From JAWLAT01 sp041395325 (GTDB lineage: Bacteria > Pseudomonadota > Gammaproteobacteria > Xanthomonadales > SZUA-5): a stretch of DNA of 64,000 nucleotides. Position 1 is the stretch's first letter. Every line of letters starts with the position of its first letter. The position numbers and the translations under genes are program-made. Shown in pieces: positions 35,766 through 44,350 of the stretch. Under the pieces are notes generated by a model that had not been told where the DNA came from, searched no databases, and was given only the letters and a program-made list of their open reading frames with translations. The stretch covers positions 1 through 64,000 of the forward strand of contig JAWLAT010000004.1 in assembly GCA_041395325.1 (NCBI GenBank), in the 5' to 3' direction.

Positions 35766-35788
35766 GCGGTCGGCCCAGTGCCGACCGC
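35766..35788 (+). promoter_or_regulatory. rpsO-pnp intergenic hairpin (likely RNase processing/autoregulation site)
   Basis: A perfect 9-bp stem (GCGGTCGGC/GCCGACCGC) with a 5-base loop lies between rpsO and pnp. It has no T run after it, so it is not a simple terminator. In E. coli the same place holds the RNase III-cleaved hairpin by which PNPase controls its own mRNA; a matching role is inferred here from position. Confidence 0.65.
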
Positions 35789-35879
35789 AGTCACATCCGG
35801 GGTCTGAAAAGACCTGGTCGTGCCACAGGGGCCCGGCCGAATCCGTAACAGCATTTCGAAGACGAACAGGCGAAATATC

Positions 35880-37985
35880 GTGGCAAAAGTGAGCAAGCAG
35901 TTTCAGTATGGTGACCATCTGGTCACGCTCGAGACCGGTGAGATCGCCCGTCAGGCGTCCGCTGCGGTCATGGTCACCATGGGCGACACGGTCGTCCTGG
36001 TCACGGCGGTCGCCGACCGCCGGGTGAAGGAAGGGCGTGATTTCCTGCCGCTCACCGTTAATTATCAGGAGAAGTTCTACGCCGGCGGCCGCATTCCCGG
36101 TGGCTTCTTCAAGCGCGAAGGTCGTCCGACCGAGCGCGAGACCCTGACCTCGCGACTGATCGACCGTCCGGTGCGGCCGCTGTTTGCTGAAGGTTTCTTC
36201 CACGACGTTCAGGTCATGGCGACGGTGATGTCGATCAATCCCGACGTCGACGGCGACATTCCGGCGCTGATCGGCGCCTCCGCGGCGCTGACGTTGGCCG
36301 GCCTGCCCTTCAAGGGCCCGATCGGTGCGGCCAAGGTGGGCTATCGCGACGGTCAGTATCTGCTCAACCCCAGCAGCACCGAGCTGAAGACCTCCAAGCT
36401 GGAACTGGTCGTCGCCGGTACCGCCAACGCGGTGCTGATGGTCGAGTCCGAAGCGCAGTTGTTGAGCGAAGAAGTGATGCTGGGTGCTGTCACCTTCGGC
36501 CACCAGCAGTTGCAGACGGTGATCAATGCGATCAACGAACTGGCCGCCGAAGTGGGCGTGACCCCGTTCCCGTGGGCGCCGCCGGCCGAGAACGCCGAGC
36601 TGATCGCCGCGGTGCGCACGCAGGCACTGGCCAGCGTCGAGGCCGCGTTGGGCCAGACCGACAAGGCCGAGCGCAAGCTGGCCATCAACGCCGCCCGTCA
36701 GGCCTGCATCGAAGGTCTGCAGGCTCAGGCGGCCGACCAGGGCTGGAGCGACGGCGAGATCGCCCGCACCTTCAACGATCTCGAGTACAGCACGATGCGT
36801 GAGACCGTGCTGTCCGGCAAGCCGCGTCTGGACGGCCGCGATGGCAAGACCATCCGGGCCATCTCAGTGCAGACCGGCCTGCTGCCGCGCACCCATGGTT
36901 CGTCGCTGTTCACCCGCGGCGAGACCCAGGCGATCGTCACCGTGACCTTGGGCACCGGCAAGGACGCCCAGTTGATCGACGCGGTCGAAGGCGAGAGCAA
37001 GGAGCAGTTCATGCTCCACTACAACTTCCCGCCGTACTGCGTTGGCGAAATCAGCATGATGCTGGCGCCGAAGCGTCGCGAAATCGGCCACGGCCGACTG
37101 GCCAAGCGCGGCGTGGCTGCAGTGATGCCGAAGAACGAGGACTTCCCCTACGTGATCCGCGTGGTCTCGGAAATCACCGAGTCCAACGGTTCCAGCTCGA
37201 TGGCGTCGGTCTGCGGCAGTTCGCTGGCGCTGATGGATGCCGGCGTGCCGATCACCGCCCCGGTGGCGGGTATCGCCATGGGCCTGATCAAGGAAGGCGA
37301 CCGCTTTGCCGTGCTGTCGGACATCATCGGTGACGAAGATCACCTCGGCGACATGGACTTCAAGGTGGCAGGTTCGGAAGAGGGCATCACCGCCCTGCAG
37401 ATGGACATCAAGATCGACGGCATCACCGAGGAGATCATGAAGATCGCCCTCGAGCAGGCCAACGCCGGCCGCAAGCACATCCTCGGTGAGATGGCCAAGG
37501 TCATTTCCACGCCGCGTGCCGAGATGAGTGCCTACGCGCCGCGTCTGTTCACGATGAAGATCCATCCGGACAAGATCCGCGACGTGATCGGCAAGGGTGG
37601 CGTGACCATCCGTCAGATCACCGAGGAGACCGGTACCACGATCGACATCCAGGACGACGGCACGATCACCATCGCTTCCAACAACCAGGTGGCCGCCGAT
37701 GCCGCCCGCAAGCGCATCGAGCAGATCACCGCCGATGTCGAGCCGGGTCGCATCTACGAAGGTCGCGTGGCCAAGCTGATGGACTTCGGTGCCTTCGTGA
37801 CGATCCTGCCGGGTCGTGACGGCCTGGTGCACGTGTCGCAGATTTCCAACGAGCGCGTCGAGAAGGTCTCCGACAAGCTCAAGGAAGGCGACGTGGTGCG
37901 GGTCAAGGTGCTCGAGGTGGACAAGCAGGGCCGCATTCGCCTGAGCATGAAGGCGGTCGAGGAAGACGCCGCGGCGGCCGAATAA
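35880..37985 (+). CDS. pnp: Polyribonucleotide nucleotidyltransferase (PNPase)
   Basis: PNPase degrades RNA 3' to 5' by phosphorolysis as part of the degradosome. The 701-residue protein holds two RNase PH domains (MGDTVVLVTAVADRR; ETQAIVTVTLGTGKDAQ), a helical linker, a KH domain from about residue 558 (IRDVIGKGGVTIRQI) and an S1 domain from about 621 (GRVAKLMDFGAFVTILPG). The start is GTG 35880 with AGG upstream; the frame before it is non-conserved. A strong terminator follows. Confidence 0.98.
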   Translation: MAKVSKQFQYGDHLVTLETGEIARQASAAVMVTMGDTVVLVTAVADRRVKEGRDFLPLTVNYQEKFYAGGRIPGGFFKREGRPTERETLTSRLIDRPVRPLFAEGFFHDVQVMATVMSINPDVDGDIPALIGASAALTLAGLPFKGPIGAAKVGYRDGQYLLNPSSTELKTSKLELVVAGTANAVLMVESEAQLLSEEVMLGAVTFGHQQLQTVINAINELAAEVGVTPFPWAPPAENAELIAAVRTQALASVEAALGQTDKAERKLAINAARQACIEGLQAQAADQGWSDGEIARTFNDLEYSTMRETVLSGKPRLDGRDGKTIRAISVQTGLLPRTHGSSLFTRGETQAIVTVTLGTGKDAQLIDAVEGESKEQFMLHYNFPPYCVGEISMMLAPKRREIGHGRLAKRGVAAVMPKNEDFPYVIRVVSEITESNGSSSMASVCGSSLALMDAGVPITAPVAGIAMGLIKEGDRFAVLSDIIGDEDHLGDMDFKVAGSEEGITALQMDIKIDGITEEIMKIALEQANAGRKHILGEMAKVISTPRAEMSAYAPRLFTMKIHPDKIRDVIGKGGVTIRQITEETGTTIDIQDDGTITIASNNQVAADAARKRIEQITADVEPGRIYEGRVAKLMDFGAFVTILPGRDGLVHVSQISNERVEKVSDKLKEGDVVRVKVLEVDKQGRIRLSMKAVEEDAAAAE

Positions 37986-38008
37986 GCCAACGCAGCCAGG
38001 CAATATCG

Positions 38009-38040
38009 AACAGGGCGCCTTCGGGCGCCCTGTTTGTTTT
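38009..38040 (+). terminator. Rho-independent terminator after pnp
   Basis: An 11-bp GC-rich stem (AACAGGGCGCC/GGCGCCCTGTT) with the stable TTCG tetraloop is followed by TGTTTT. It ends the rpsO-pnp transcript. The stop of the convergent methyltransferase gene begins at the next base, so read from the minus strand the same hairpin lacks a long T run and would be weaker. Confidence 0.9.
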
Positions 38041-38775
38041 CTAGTCCCGTAGCCTGCAGGTCAGTGTGCAGTGACTGGCACCGTGCTCGCCACGCGCCGG
38101 ATCGTAGTCCCAGCAGATTGCGCTGACGGGCCCCAGGAATCGCTCGGCGAGCGCTCGCAACTCGTCGGGCGGAAGCGGCCGGATGGTTTCGCAGGTCTGC
38201 AGCGTGTGCCCGGATCCCGACCAGCGATAGCGCCGTTCGATCTGGTTCTGCCCCTCGGGCAGGTGGCTGATGCGTTTGTGCCGCACCAGCCAGCCGGTGG
38301 CCGTCGTTCTGGCGTAGTCGCGCAGCCAGCGGCCCACGGGCAGATCCGAACGCGGCACGAAGGCATCGAGCACCACGCTGGCGCCGGGCCGCAGTGCCTG
38401 CCGCAAGCCGTCTGCCAGACCCTGCCAGCAAGTCGAGTCGAGCAGATAGGTCGCCAGTGAATAGGGCAGCAGCGCCAATGCGAAGTGCTGTCCACGCAGC
38501 CCCAGCTGGCGCAAGTCCATTTGCAGCAAGGTTTGCTCCGCCAGGCTCGGATCGCGTTGTGCCTGGCGCAGCATCGGCAGGCTCAGGTCCGCGCCAATGA
38601 CGTCGATGCCGCGCTGGCGCAGGTGACGCAGGATCCGACCGCTGCCGCAGCCCAGTTCCAGTACCGGTCCGGGTGCGCTCCTGGCGCACTGCAGGTAATA
38701 GTCCGCATCCGGCCAGCGCATGCTGACGCCCATGTCATCGGCATAGAGCGAGGCAATGAGGTCATAGCTGCGCAT
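38041..38775 (-). CDS. SAM-dependent methyltransferase of glycan operon
   Basis: The 244-residue protein has motif I VLELGCGSGRILRHL (residues 38-52), GADLS at the acidic strand, and the ALLPYSLATYLLD helix of class I methyltransferases. The last 60 residues resemble small-molecule or sugar methyltransferases. It is the last gene of a five-gene operon and starts 14 bases inside the glycosyltransferase gene, which suggests that it methylates a sugar or lipid-linked glycan. The target is inferred from context only. Confidence 0.8.
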   Translation of the reverse strand: MRSYDLIASLYADDMGVSMRWPDADYYLQCARSAPGPVLELGCGSGRILRHLRQRGIDVIGADLSLPMLRQAQRDPSLAEQTLLQMDLRQLGLRGQHFALALLPYSLATYLLDSTCWQGLADGLRQALRPGASVVLDAFVPRSDLPVGRWLRDYARTTATGWLVRHKRISHLPEGQNQIERRYRWSGSGHTLQTCETIRPLPPDELRALAERFLGPVSAICWDYDPARGEHGASHCTLTCRLRD

Positions 38776-40762
38776 GGTGGTGCAGATCCTGCAGCAGTAC
38801 GACCAGGGGTTCGACCGCGGCGGACCAATGCCAGGGTGCGATATCGGCGGGACCCGCCTGTTCGCAGCGCCGTCGATCGTCGGGATCGGCCAGAATCTGC
38901 CGCAGTGCCGGTCCCATGGCCGCCACATTCTCGACCCGCCGCAGGGCAAGGCTTTGCAGGCCGGCGTAGCCGCGCGCGCCATCCGCCGTCGACAGCATCA
39001 GCCGACCGTGCGCCAGTGCTTCTGCCAGCTTGAGTGCCGAGCCTTCGACCTGCTGCTGCGGATTGAGGGCCAGCAACGCGCCGGCATAGTGCGGCTCCGG
39101 GTCCACAAAACCGTCGATCAGCTCCACGCCGGCAGGCAGTTCCGATGGACCCCAGTGTTGCAGCGCCGACTCGCCGCCCAGCACACGCAGCCGCAGCTCG
39201 GGCCAGTCCTCGCGCAGCTCGGGCCAGACGGAGCTGAGGAAGTTGCGCAGCCCGTCCAGATTGGGCCGATAGCGCAGCGGCCCGACCAGCAGCAGATGAC
39301 CATCGTGCGGCGACGGACCGGGAGGATTGAGCGGCGCACGCACGCCATTGACCACGCAGCACTGGCGTGGGTGACGCCAATAACCCAGGTCCTCGGCTGT
39401 GGTCAGCACCAAGGCATCGACATGATGGATGGCCTGCTGCAGCGCCCGGCGTTCGCCGTCGGAGAGCTGGCGCCCGGCGTCATGCAGCGTCCAGATGACG
39501 CGAATCGTTGGCGGAATCGCGTCCAGCAGTTCGCGGCATTCGGCCTGCTCCAGGCAGACGATATCCGGTTGCCAGCGTTCGATCATGTCGACCAGCAGCT
39601 GCCGCAGGGCAGGGTGCGCATGGGCTTGCCAGCGTTGTTCCTTCGCATGCTCAGGGCGGCCGGCGACGGCCTGGACCACGGCGAAGACCTCCGGTTCGCT
39701 GGCTTCGACTGCGGGCGACTCGTCCTGCAGCAGCAGCCAGTCGATGCGATCGGCGCTGGCACGGGCCAGTTCGACGATGCGCCGGGCGCCACCGTGGGCC
39801 GGTGGCAAGACCCGAAAGGGCGAGACCAGCAGGACTCGAGGGCGTTCCCGACCGGCATCGAGGGGACGTCGCAGCTGTTGCTGTTGCAGCCATTGCAGGC
39901 GTGTTCGGGTCAGGGCGTCGGCCGCTCTGCGGCGCGCCTGTCGGTGTTCGGCGCGCAGGGCTCGCAAGCCCGCACCGAGTCGGTCGAGCTTGCCGCCATG
40001 CCAGCGCGGCGCTTCGAACAGGTCGCCATAGCGCCAGCGAAAGTGGCCAAGATTGCGTTGGACCACGCGATCAATGGTGCTTGCCGAGTAGTAGTGCCCG
40101 ATCGTCGCACGGTGCTCGTGAGTGGCCAGCGAGCGCGGACAGAAGAGCACCTGGTAGCCCTCGGACCAGGCCTGCATCGACCAGTCGGCGTCCTCGAAAT
40201 AGAACGGCGCGTAGTACCGACTACGCTGCAGATATTGGCGCAGCAGGCCGGTCTGAAACAGCGATGCGCCGCCGCCTGCATACAGGTGCGTCCGGACCTG
40301 GTCATCCGGCGGCAGCAGATCATGCAGTTCCAACTGGCCGTCTGGCCCGCTGACCGGCACGGTATAGCCCGTTTCCTCCCGTCGTCGACTGGGATCGGCC
40401 AGCAGTATCTGACTGGCGATGGCGAATACCCGCTCATGACGCCAGGGCAGCAGCGTCTGCAAGGCCAGCGGGTCCAGCCGCATGTCACTGTTGAGTAGAT
40501 AGACCCAGCGCTCGGCAATCTGGCTCAGTCCGTCGGCAATGGCGCCATGAAAGCCCAGCGGACGAGGTCGGAAGTGCCAGTGATGGTCGCCAAATTCAGC
40601 GTGCAGCCCGCGATAGTCCGATGCCGGACTGCCGTTGACGAGGATGTGGACTGCGCAAGGTGCGTCGACTTCGCGCCGTGCCGCCTCAAGGGCGCGCAGC
40701 GTTGTGGCGAGCAAGTCCGGCCGCCCGCGTTCGGGGATCAGGACGGCCAGAGCCGCGTTCAC
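38762..40762 (-). CDS. Bifunctional glycosyltransferase: GT2 domain fused to GT4-like domain
   Basis: The 666-residue protein has two sugar-transfer modules. Residues about 5-230 form a GT-A/GT2 domain (VLIPERGRPDLLATTL, YLLNSDMRLDP as the metal-binding acidic site, FEDADWSMQAWSEG as the catalytic ED motif). A coiled, Arg/Gln-rich linker precedes a GT-B/GT4-like domain at about 325-650 (RVLLVSPFRVLPPAHGGARR; VEGSALKLAEALAHG). Two linkages may be made in sequence. GTG 40762 overlaps the radical SAM stop by four bases. No membrane helix, so it probably works at the cytoplasmic face. Confidence 0.85.
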   Translation of the reverse strand: MNAALAVLIPERGRPDLLATTLRALEAARREVDAPCAVHILVNGSPASDYRGLHAEFGDHHWHFRPRPLGFHGAIADGLSQIAERWVYLLNSDMRLDPLALQTLLPWRHERVFAIASQILLADPSRRREETGYTVPVSGPDGQLELHDLLPPDDQVRTHLYAGGGASLFQTGLLRQYLQRSRYYAPFYFEDADWSMQAWSEGYQVLFCPRSLATHEHRATIGHYYSASTIDRVVQRNLGHFRWRYGDLFEAPRWHGGKLDRLGAGLRALRAEHRQARRRAADALTRTRLQWLQQQQLRRPLDAGRERPRVLLVSPFRVLPPAHGGARRIVELARASADRIDWLLLQDESPAVEASEPEVFAVVQAVAGRPEHAKEQRWQAHAHPALRQLLVDMIERWQPDIVCLEQAECRELLDAIPPTIRVIWTLHDAGRQLSDGERRALQQAIHHVDALVLTTAEDLGYWRHPRQCCVVNGVRAPLNPPGPSPHDGHLLLVGPLRYRPNLDGLRNFLSSVWPELREDWPELRLRVLGGESALQHWGPSELPAGVELIDGFVDPEPHYAGALLALNPQQQVEGSALKLAEALAHGRLMLSTADGARGYAGLQSLALRRVENVAAMGPALRQILADPDDRRRCEQAGPADIAPWHWSAAVEPLVVLLQDLHHHAQL

Positions 40763-42189
40763 CAACCCGCTTCCACGCCATGCAAGGCGAAGCCCAGTGT
40801 GCGCACGTCGGCGCCGGTGCCTTGCTGGTTCGCACTGCTGGCGCCGTCGCATTCCACTTGCAGCAGCAGTCTGGGCGGACGGTCCGGCAGGCGCAGGCGC
40901 AGATCCACTGCTTCGGCCGCCGGCCACGGCTGTTCGTGCACGATGGCCTCGTTGATGCGTACCCGGAAACGGGCGTCGGCCCGACCCGGCTGGGCCAACT
41001 GACCACGCAGCCGCAGCTGACGTCCCCAGAACGGCCGTGGCAACCACAATGCGGCCGAATCGGTCGACCACAGGGCGCCGCAATCATCCAGCGGGTACCA
41101 ACCATGCAGCAGCTGCTGCGGTGACAGCTGCTGTGGCAGCAGACGATGTTGTGGCAGGCCGGGTCGATAGGCCTGCTTGTAGACGCAGCGCTGGCAAGCG
41201 GGCTCGCTGCCGGCTTGATGACGGGCCCGGAACTGGCGATAGGCCTCGCCTTGCCAGATCTCCTGCAGCCCGTGCTGATGCAGGTTGCCCAGTGCCGTCT
41301 GCTCGGTCACCTCGCAGACGACCACCCGCCCGTCGGCAAGGATGTGCACGGTGTCGAAGGGGCTCTGATCGCAACCGGCAATGCGTGCCTGAGCCGGCAG
41401 AGGCCAGGGCCAGGGTTGTGCGTGGGGGCCCAGGTCAGTTGCCGGTTGCAGTTCGTGTGAAGACAGCTGCACCGAGACGGCCGGCGCCTGCTGCTGCGCC
41501 GCTTGCACCGCCGCTCGCAGTCGCTTGGCGAAGTTGGGCGCGATGGCGCCATCGGAACGATGTTCTGACGTGCTGCCCATCGGCAGCGGGTCACGGCCGA
41601 TCAGCGGATGTACGGCCAGCACCTCGATGCCGTGGGCCTGGGCAAACTCGGCCAGCTGCGGCAGTTCGTCCAGATTCCGCTCCATCGCCACGAAGGCCAG
41701 ATCCAGCGTGAAGGGATGCGCGGCGCGTTCACGCCAGTCCAGGACTTGCTGCAGCCGAACCAGCAGCCCATCCAGACTGGCGAAGCGATAGATCTGCTCA
41801 AAGCGGTCCGCTTGCAGCGTGTGCAGCGACACCGTCAATCGATTCAGTCCTGCTTCCAGGGCGGCCTGCAGCCGCTCGGGCTTGAGTGAGGCCAGCGCGC
41901 TGACCAGTTCCACCTGCGCGCCGGTCGCGGCGGCCAGCGCCACGGCTTCGGTCAGATGCGGATAGTGGCCGGACTCACCGGCATAGTTGAGGCGCAACAG
42001 CTGCGGTCGATCCAGGCTTTGCAGCAGCTGCCGGTACAACGCGATGTCCAGATGCTGGCCGGCGCCGCGCAGGCTGGCGCGGGTGCAGAAGATGCAATCG
42101 AAGGGGCAGCGCGAGGTCAGCTCGATCCACAGCACACGCGGCAGCGGCGCGGTGCGCAGGTCCAGCCAGGGATCGGTTGCGGCGCTCAT
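40759..42189 (-). CDS. Radical SAM/SPASM protein with C-terminal beta domain
   Basis: The 476 residues begin with a radical SAM cluster motif CPFDCIFC (Cys28, Cys32, Cys35), then the barrel, and a SPASM/twitch-like region (GCDQSPFDTVHILADGRVVVC, ACQRCVYKQAY) that should bind an auxiliary Fe-S cluster. A further 100-residue beta-rich domain follows (ALWLPRPFWGRQLRLRG), which may recognise carbohydrate. Such enzymes modify peptides or sugars by hydrogen abstraction; among glycosyltransferases a sugar substrate is likelier. ATGA overlap with the preceding gene. Confidence 0.85.
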   Translation of the reverse strand: MSAATDPWLDLRTAPLPRVLWIELTSRCPFDCIFCTRASLRGAGQHLDIALYRQLLQSLDRPQLLRLNYAGESGHYPHLTEAVALAAATGAQVELVSALASLKPERLQAALEAGLNRLTVSLHTLQADRFEQIYRFASLDGLLVRLQQVLDWRERAAHPFTLDLAFVAMERNLDELPQLAEFAQAHGIEVLAVHPLIGRDPLPMGSTSEHRSDGAIAPNFAKRLRAAVQAAQQQAPAVSVQLSSHELQPATDLGPHAQPWPWPLPAQARIAGCDQSPFDTVHILADGRVVVCEVTEQTALGNLHQHGLQEIWQGEAYRQFRARHQAGSEPACQRCVYKQAYRPGLPQHRLLPQQLSPQQLLHGWYPLDDCGALWSTDSAALWLPRPFWGRQLRLRGQLAQPGRADARFRVRINEAIVHEQPWPAAEAVDLRLRLPDRPPRLLLQVECDGASSANQQGTGADVRTLGFALHGVEAGW

Positions 42190-43157
42190 ATCAGTTCCAT
42201 GGTGGTGCCGGCTGGGGCCATCCAGGCACGCAGGGCCTGCAGGCTGAACAGTGCGGCCCAGGTCGGGCAGCCGTCCTGATCGTCGGAAAACTGGACGCGT
42301 CCGCGCCGGTCGATTCGATCGAGCAGCCATTGCAGGCGGGATCGCCAGGCTGTCTCCTGCCGGTTGACGAGCCCCAGCCGCAGACCCAGACGTATCAACT
42401 GCGCCTGCACATCGCTGCGCCGCGGGCCGCCGTCGGCGCTCTCGGGCAGAATCGGCTGATCCCCTTGCGTACGCATCAAGGCGACCAGGCCAGCGCGCGC
42501 ACCGTCCTCATCGCCGCTCTCGAGCAGACCTTCGAGGGCATACAACTGCGGGTGCGCCTCGGTATGGGGCTGATGCAGCGCAACGGGCCGCAAGCGCGCC
42601 GATTGTGCCTGCGCTTCGCGGCCGAGATCGTCATCCACCGCGGACAGACGTGCCCAGGCCTTGAGCAGAAAGGGGCCACCTGCCGCTGACCAATGCGTTG
42701 ATTCTGCCTCTGCTCCGATCATCGCTTGCCACTGCGTGCCCAGTCGGAACTCGAAGAACCGACGACGCAGTACTTGCGCGAGGGCGGCGGCAGAACTCGA
42801 TGAGCGCCGTTGTGCCCAGCGATGAAGCCCATCCCACAGCATCGCGTGGTCGAACAGATAGTGTCGATCCTGATGATCGGGCGCCGATTGACCGGGCGCG
42901 GCGACGCGCGTGGGCCACAAGCCGTCATCCGAGAGGCCTTGCAGCCAATCGACCACGGCTTCGCCGCTGGCCAGGTCGACAGTCGCTTCGCTGCTGGCCC
43001 AACGCAGCCAGTAGCCGGCGATCTCTGGATAGCCATACCGCGCTTGGCCGTCGGCCGAATGCGCACCGATCACGCCGCGCGGCCATTGGCCGGCAACGAC
43101 GGGTGCCGCCAGATCCTGTGCAATGCGATCCGCGGCCATCGAAATGTCCACAATCAT
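42186..43157 (-). CDS. Hypothetical protein of glycan operon, helical-repeat glycosidase-like
   Basis: A 323-residue protein without signal peptide. It has repeated aromatic helices (GYPEIAGYWLRWASSE, FDHAMLWDGLHRWAQ, CPTWAALFSLQALRAWM) like alpha/alpha-toroid glycan-acting proteins, but I cannot place it in a family and see no sure catalytic residue. The ATG at 43157 overlaps the restored stop of the epimerase gene and its own stop overlaps the radical SAM ATG, so it is locked in the operon. Possible roles: glycan epimerase or isomerase, hydrolase, or scaffold. Confidence 0.7.
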   Translation of the reverse strand: MIVDISMAADRIAQDLAAPVVAGQWPRGVIGAHSADGQARYGYPEIAGYWLRWASSEATVDLASGEAVVDWLQGLSDDGLWPTRVAAPGQSAPDHQDRHYLFDHAMLWDGLHRWAQRRSSSSAAALAQVLRRRFFEFRLGTQWQAMIGAEAESTHWSAAGGPFLLKAWARLSAVDDDLGREAQAQSARLRPVALHQPHTEAHPQLYALEGLLESGDEDGARAGLVALMRTQGDQPILPESADGGPRRSDVQAQLIRLGLRLGLVNRQETAWRSRLQWLLDRIDRRGRVQFSDDQDGCPTWAALFSLQALRAWMAPAGTTMELI

Positions 43158-44211
43158 GCAGCAGACCGGCTGACAATCTGGCCGAGGAAACGGTCGATGG
43201 CATCCGCTGCGCGAGCCCCGGCGCGGCCGTCGCCATAGGGCGCTGGTGCTGCTTGATGATCGTCGTGCGTAGCTGAGCCGCGCCGGCTGTGGTCGACAGT
43301 GTGACGGCATGGCCGCTGGCACCGGCCTCCGGGCGTTCGTTGTGACGTCGGAACACCAGCAGCGGCGTGCCCAGGTACGGCGCCTCTTCGGCCGCGCCAC
43401 CCGAATCGCTGAGCAGCAACCGGGCTCGTTGAACGGTGTGCAGCCAGGCGCGTCGGGGCAGCGGCGGCAACCAGCGCGGGTGACCAGGATCGAAGTCTGG
43501 CCAGGCGGCCTGCCAGTGCTCGCGCCAGCGGGCGTTGGGAGGCAGGGCGATTCGCAGACGCCAGCCCTGCGCTTCCAGTTGCTGCAGGGCCCGCGCCAGA
43601 CGCACCAAGGCGGCGCCCGCATTTTCGCGCCGGTGGACTTCCACCAGCAGGTCGATGGGCCGTCGCTCGCCGTTGGAATTCTGCCGGCCCAGCAGACCGT
43701 CGATGGCGGTGCTGCCGACCTGCTCGATCGTGTGAGCAGCAACGCCCTCGGTCTGCAGCGCCCGGGTGGCCAGGACCGACGGCGTCAGATGCAGCTGGGT
43801 CAGACGACTGATGCGTCGGCGATAGCCCTCTTCCGGAAAGGGCGAGCGCAGACTGGCGCTGCGCAGGCCGGCCTCCAGATGGATCAGGGGCAGCCCCAGC
43901 CGGCCGGCTACCAGTGCACCCGCATACGCGCTGGCGGTATCGCCCTGCACCAGCACTGCGGCTGGCGCCAGGGCGCGCAGGCGTTGTTCGATCTGCTCCG
44001 CCAGCAGCGCTTCCAGCCGGCGCCGAGTCAGCGGATGCGGCAGCGGCGCGAGCGGCAGCCAGGGCAACGGCAATTCGGCGGGCCAGTGCGGCTGTTGTCC
44101 GGTCCAGATCCAGTGCGCATCGCTGCGCAACCAGGGCGCCAGCGGCGCCAGCTTGCAGGCTTCGGGACGGGTGCCGGCGATCACGGCGAGGGCCAGCGGG
44201 CGGTCGGTCAT
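43154..44211 (-). pseudogene. UDP-N-acetylglucosamine 2-epimerase-like gene, one frameshift
   Basis: The frame from ATG 44211 encodes a WecB-type epimerase: VIAGTRPEACKLAPL, VLVQGDTASAYAGAL, IHLEAGLRS, PFPEEGYRRRISRL, VEVHRRENAG, LLSDSGGAAEEAPYLGTPLL and RRHNERPEA. Near 43250 the sense shifts one base to the family's terminal APYGDGRAGARAADAI and stops at 43154, exactly four bases into the next gene. One missing base explains it. If intact, the enzyme would make UDP-ManNAc (or a related 2-epimer) as the operon's sugar donor. The break may be a sequencing indel. Confidence 0.8.
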
Positions 44212-44350
44212 GGTGGCTTCGCGATCGGGGGATCCCTCAGACAGCGGTATCCATCGATGAGTTCCTGCGCCAGCCCGCGCAACGCGTCCTTTGGCAATTG
44301 CCCTGCAGGGCGGCCACAATCGGCCCCCTTTCAGCGCACGGCAGGAATCG

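Noticed and set aside
38774..40498. 574-residue plus-strand frame opposite the glycosyltransferase
   Set aside because: Glycosyltransferase motifs are clear on the minus strand; the plus frame is Gln/Arg-rich filler.
42186..43742. 518-residue minus-strand frame suggesting an N-terminal extension of the unknown operon gene
   Set aside because: The first 195 residues run out of frame through the epimerase gene; the ATG at 43157 fits the four-base operon overlap.
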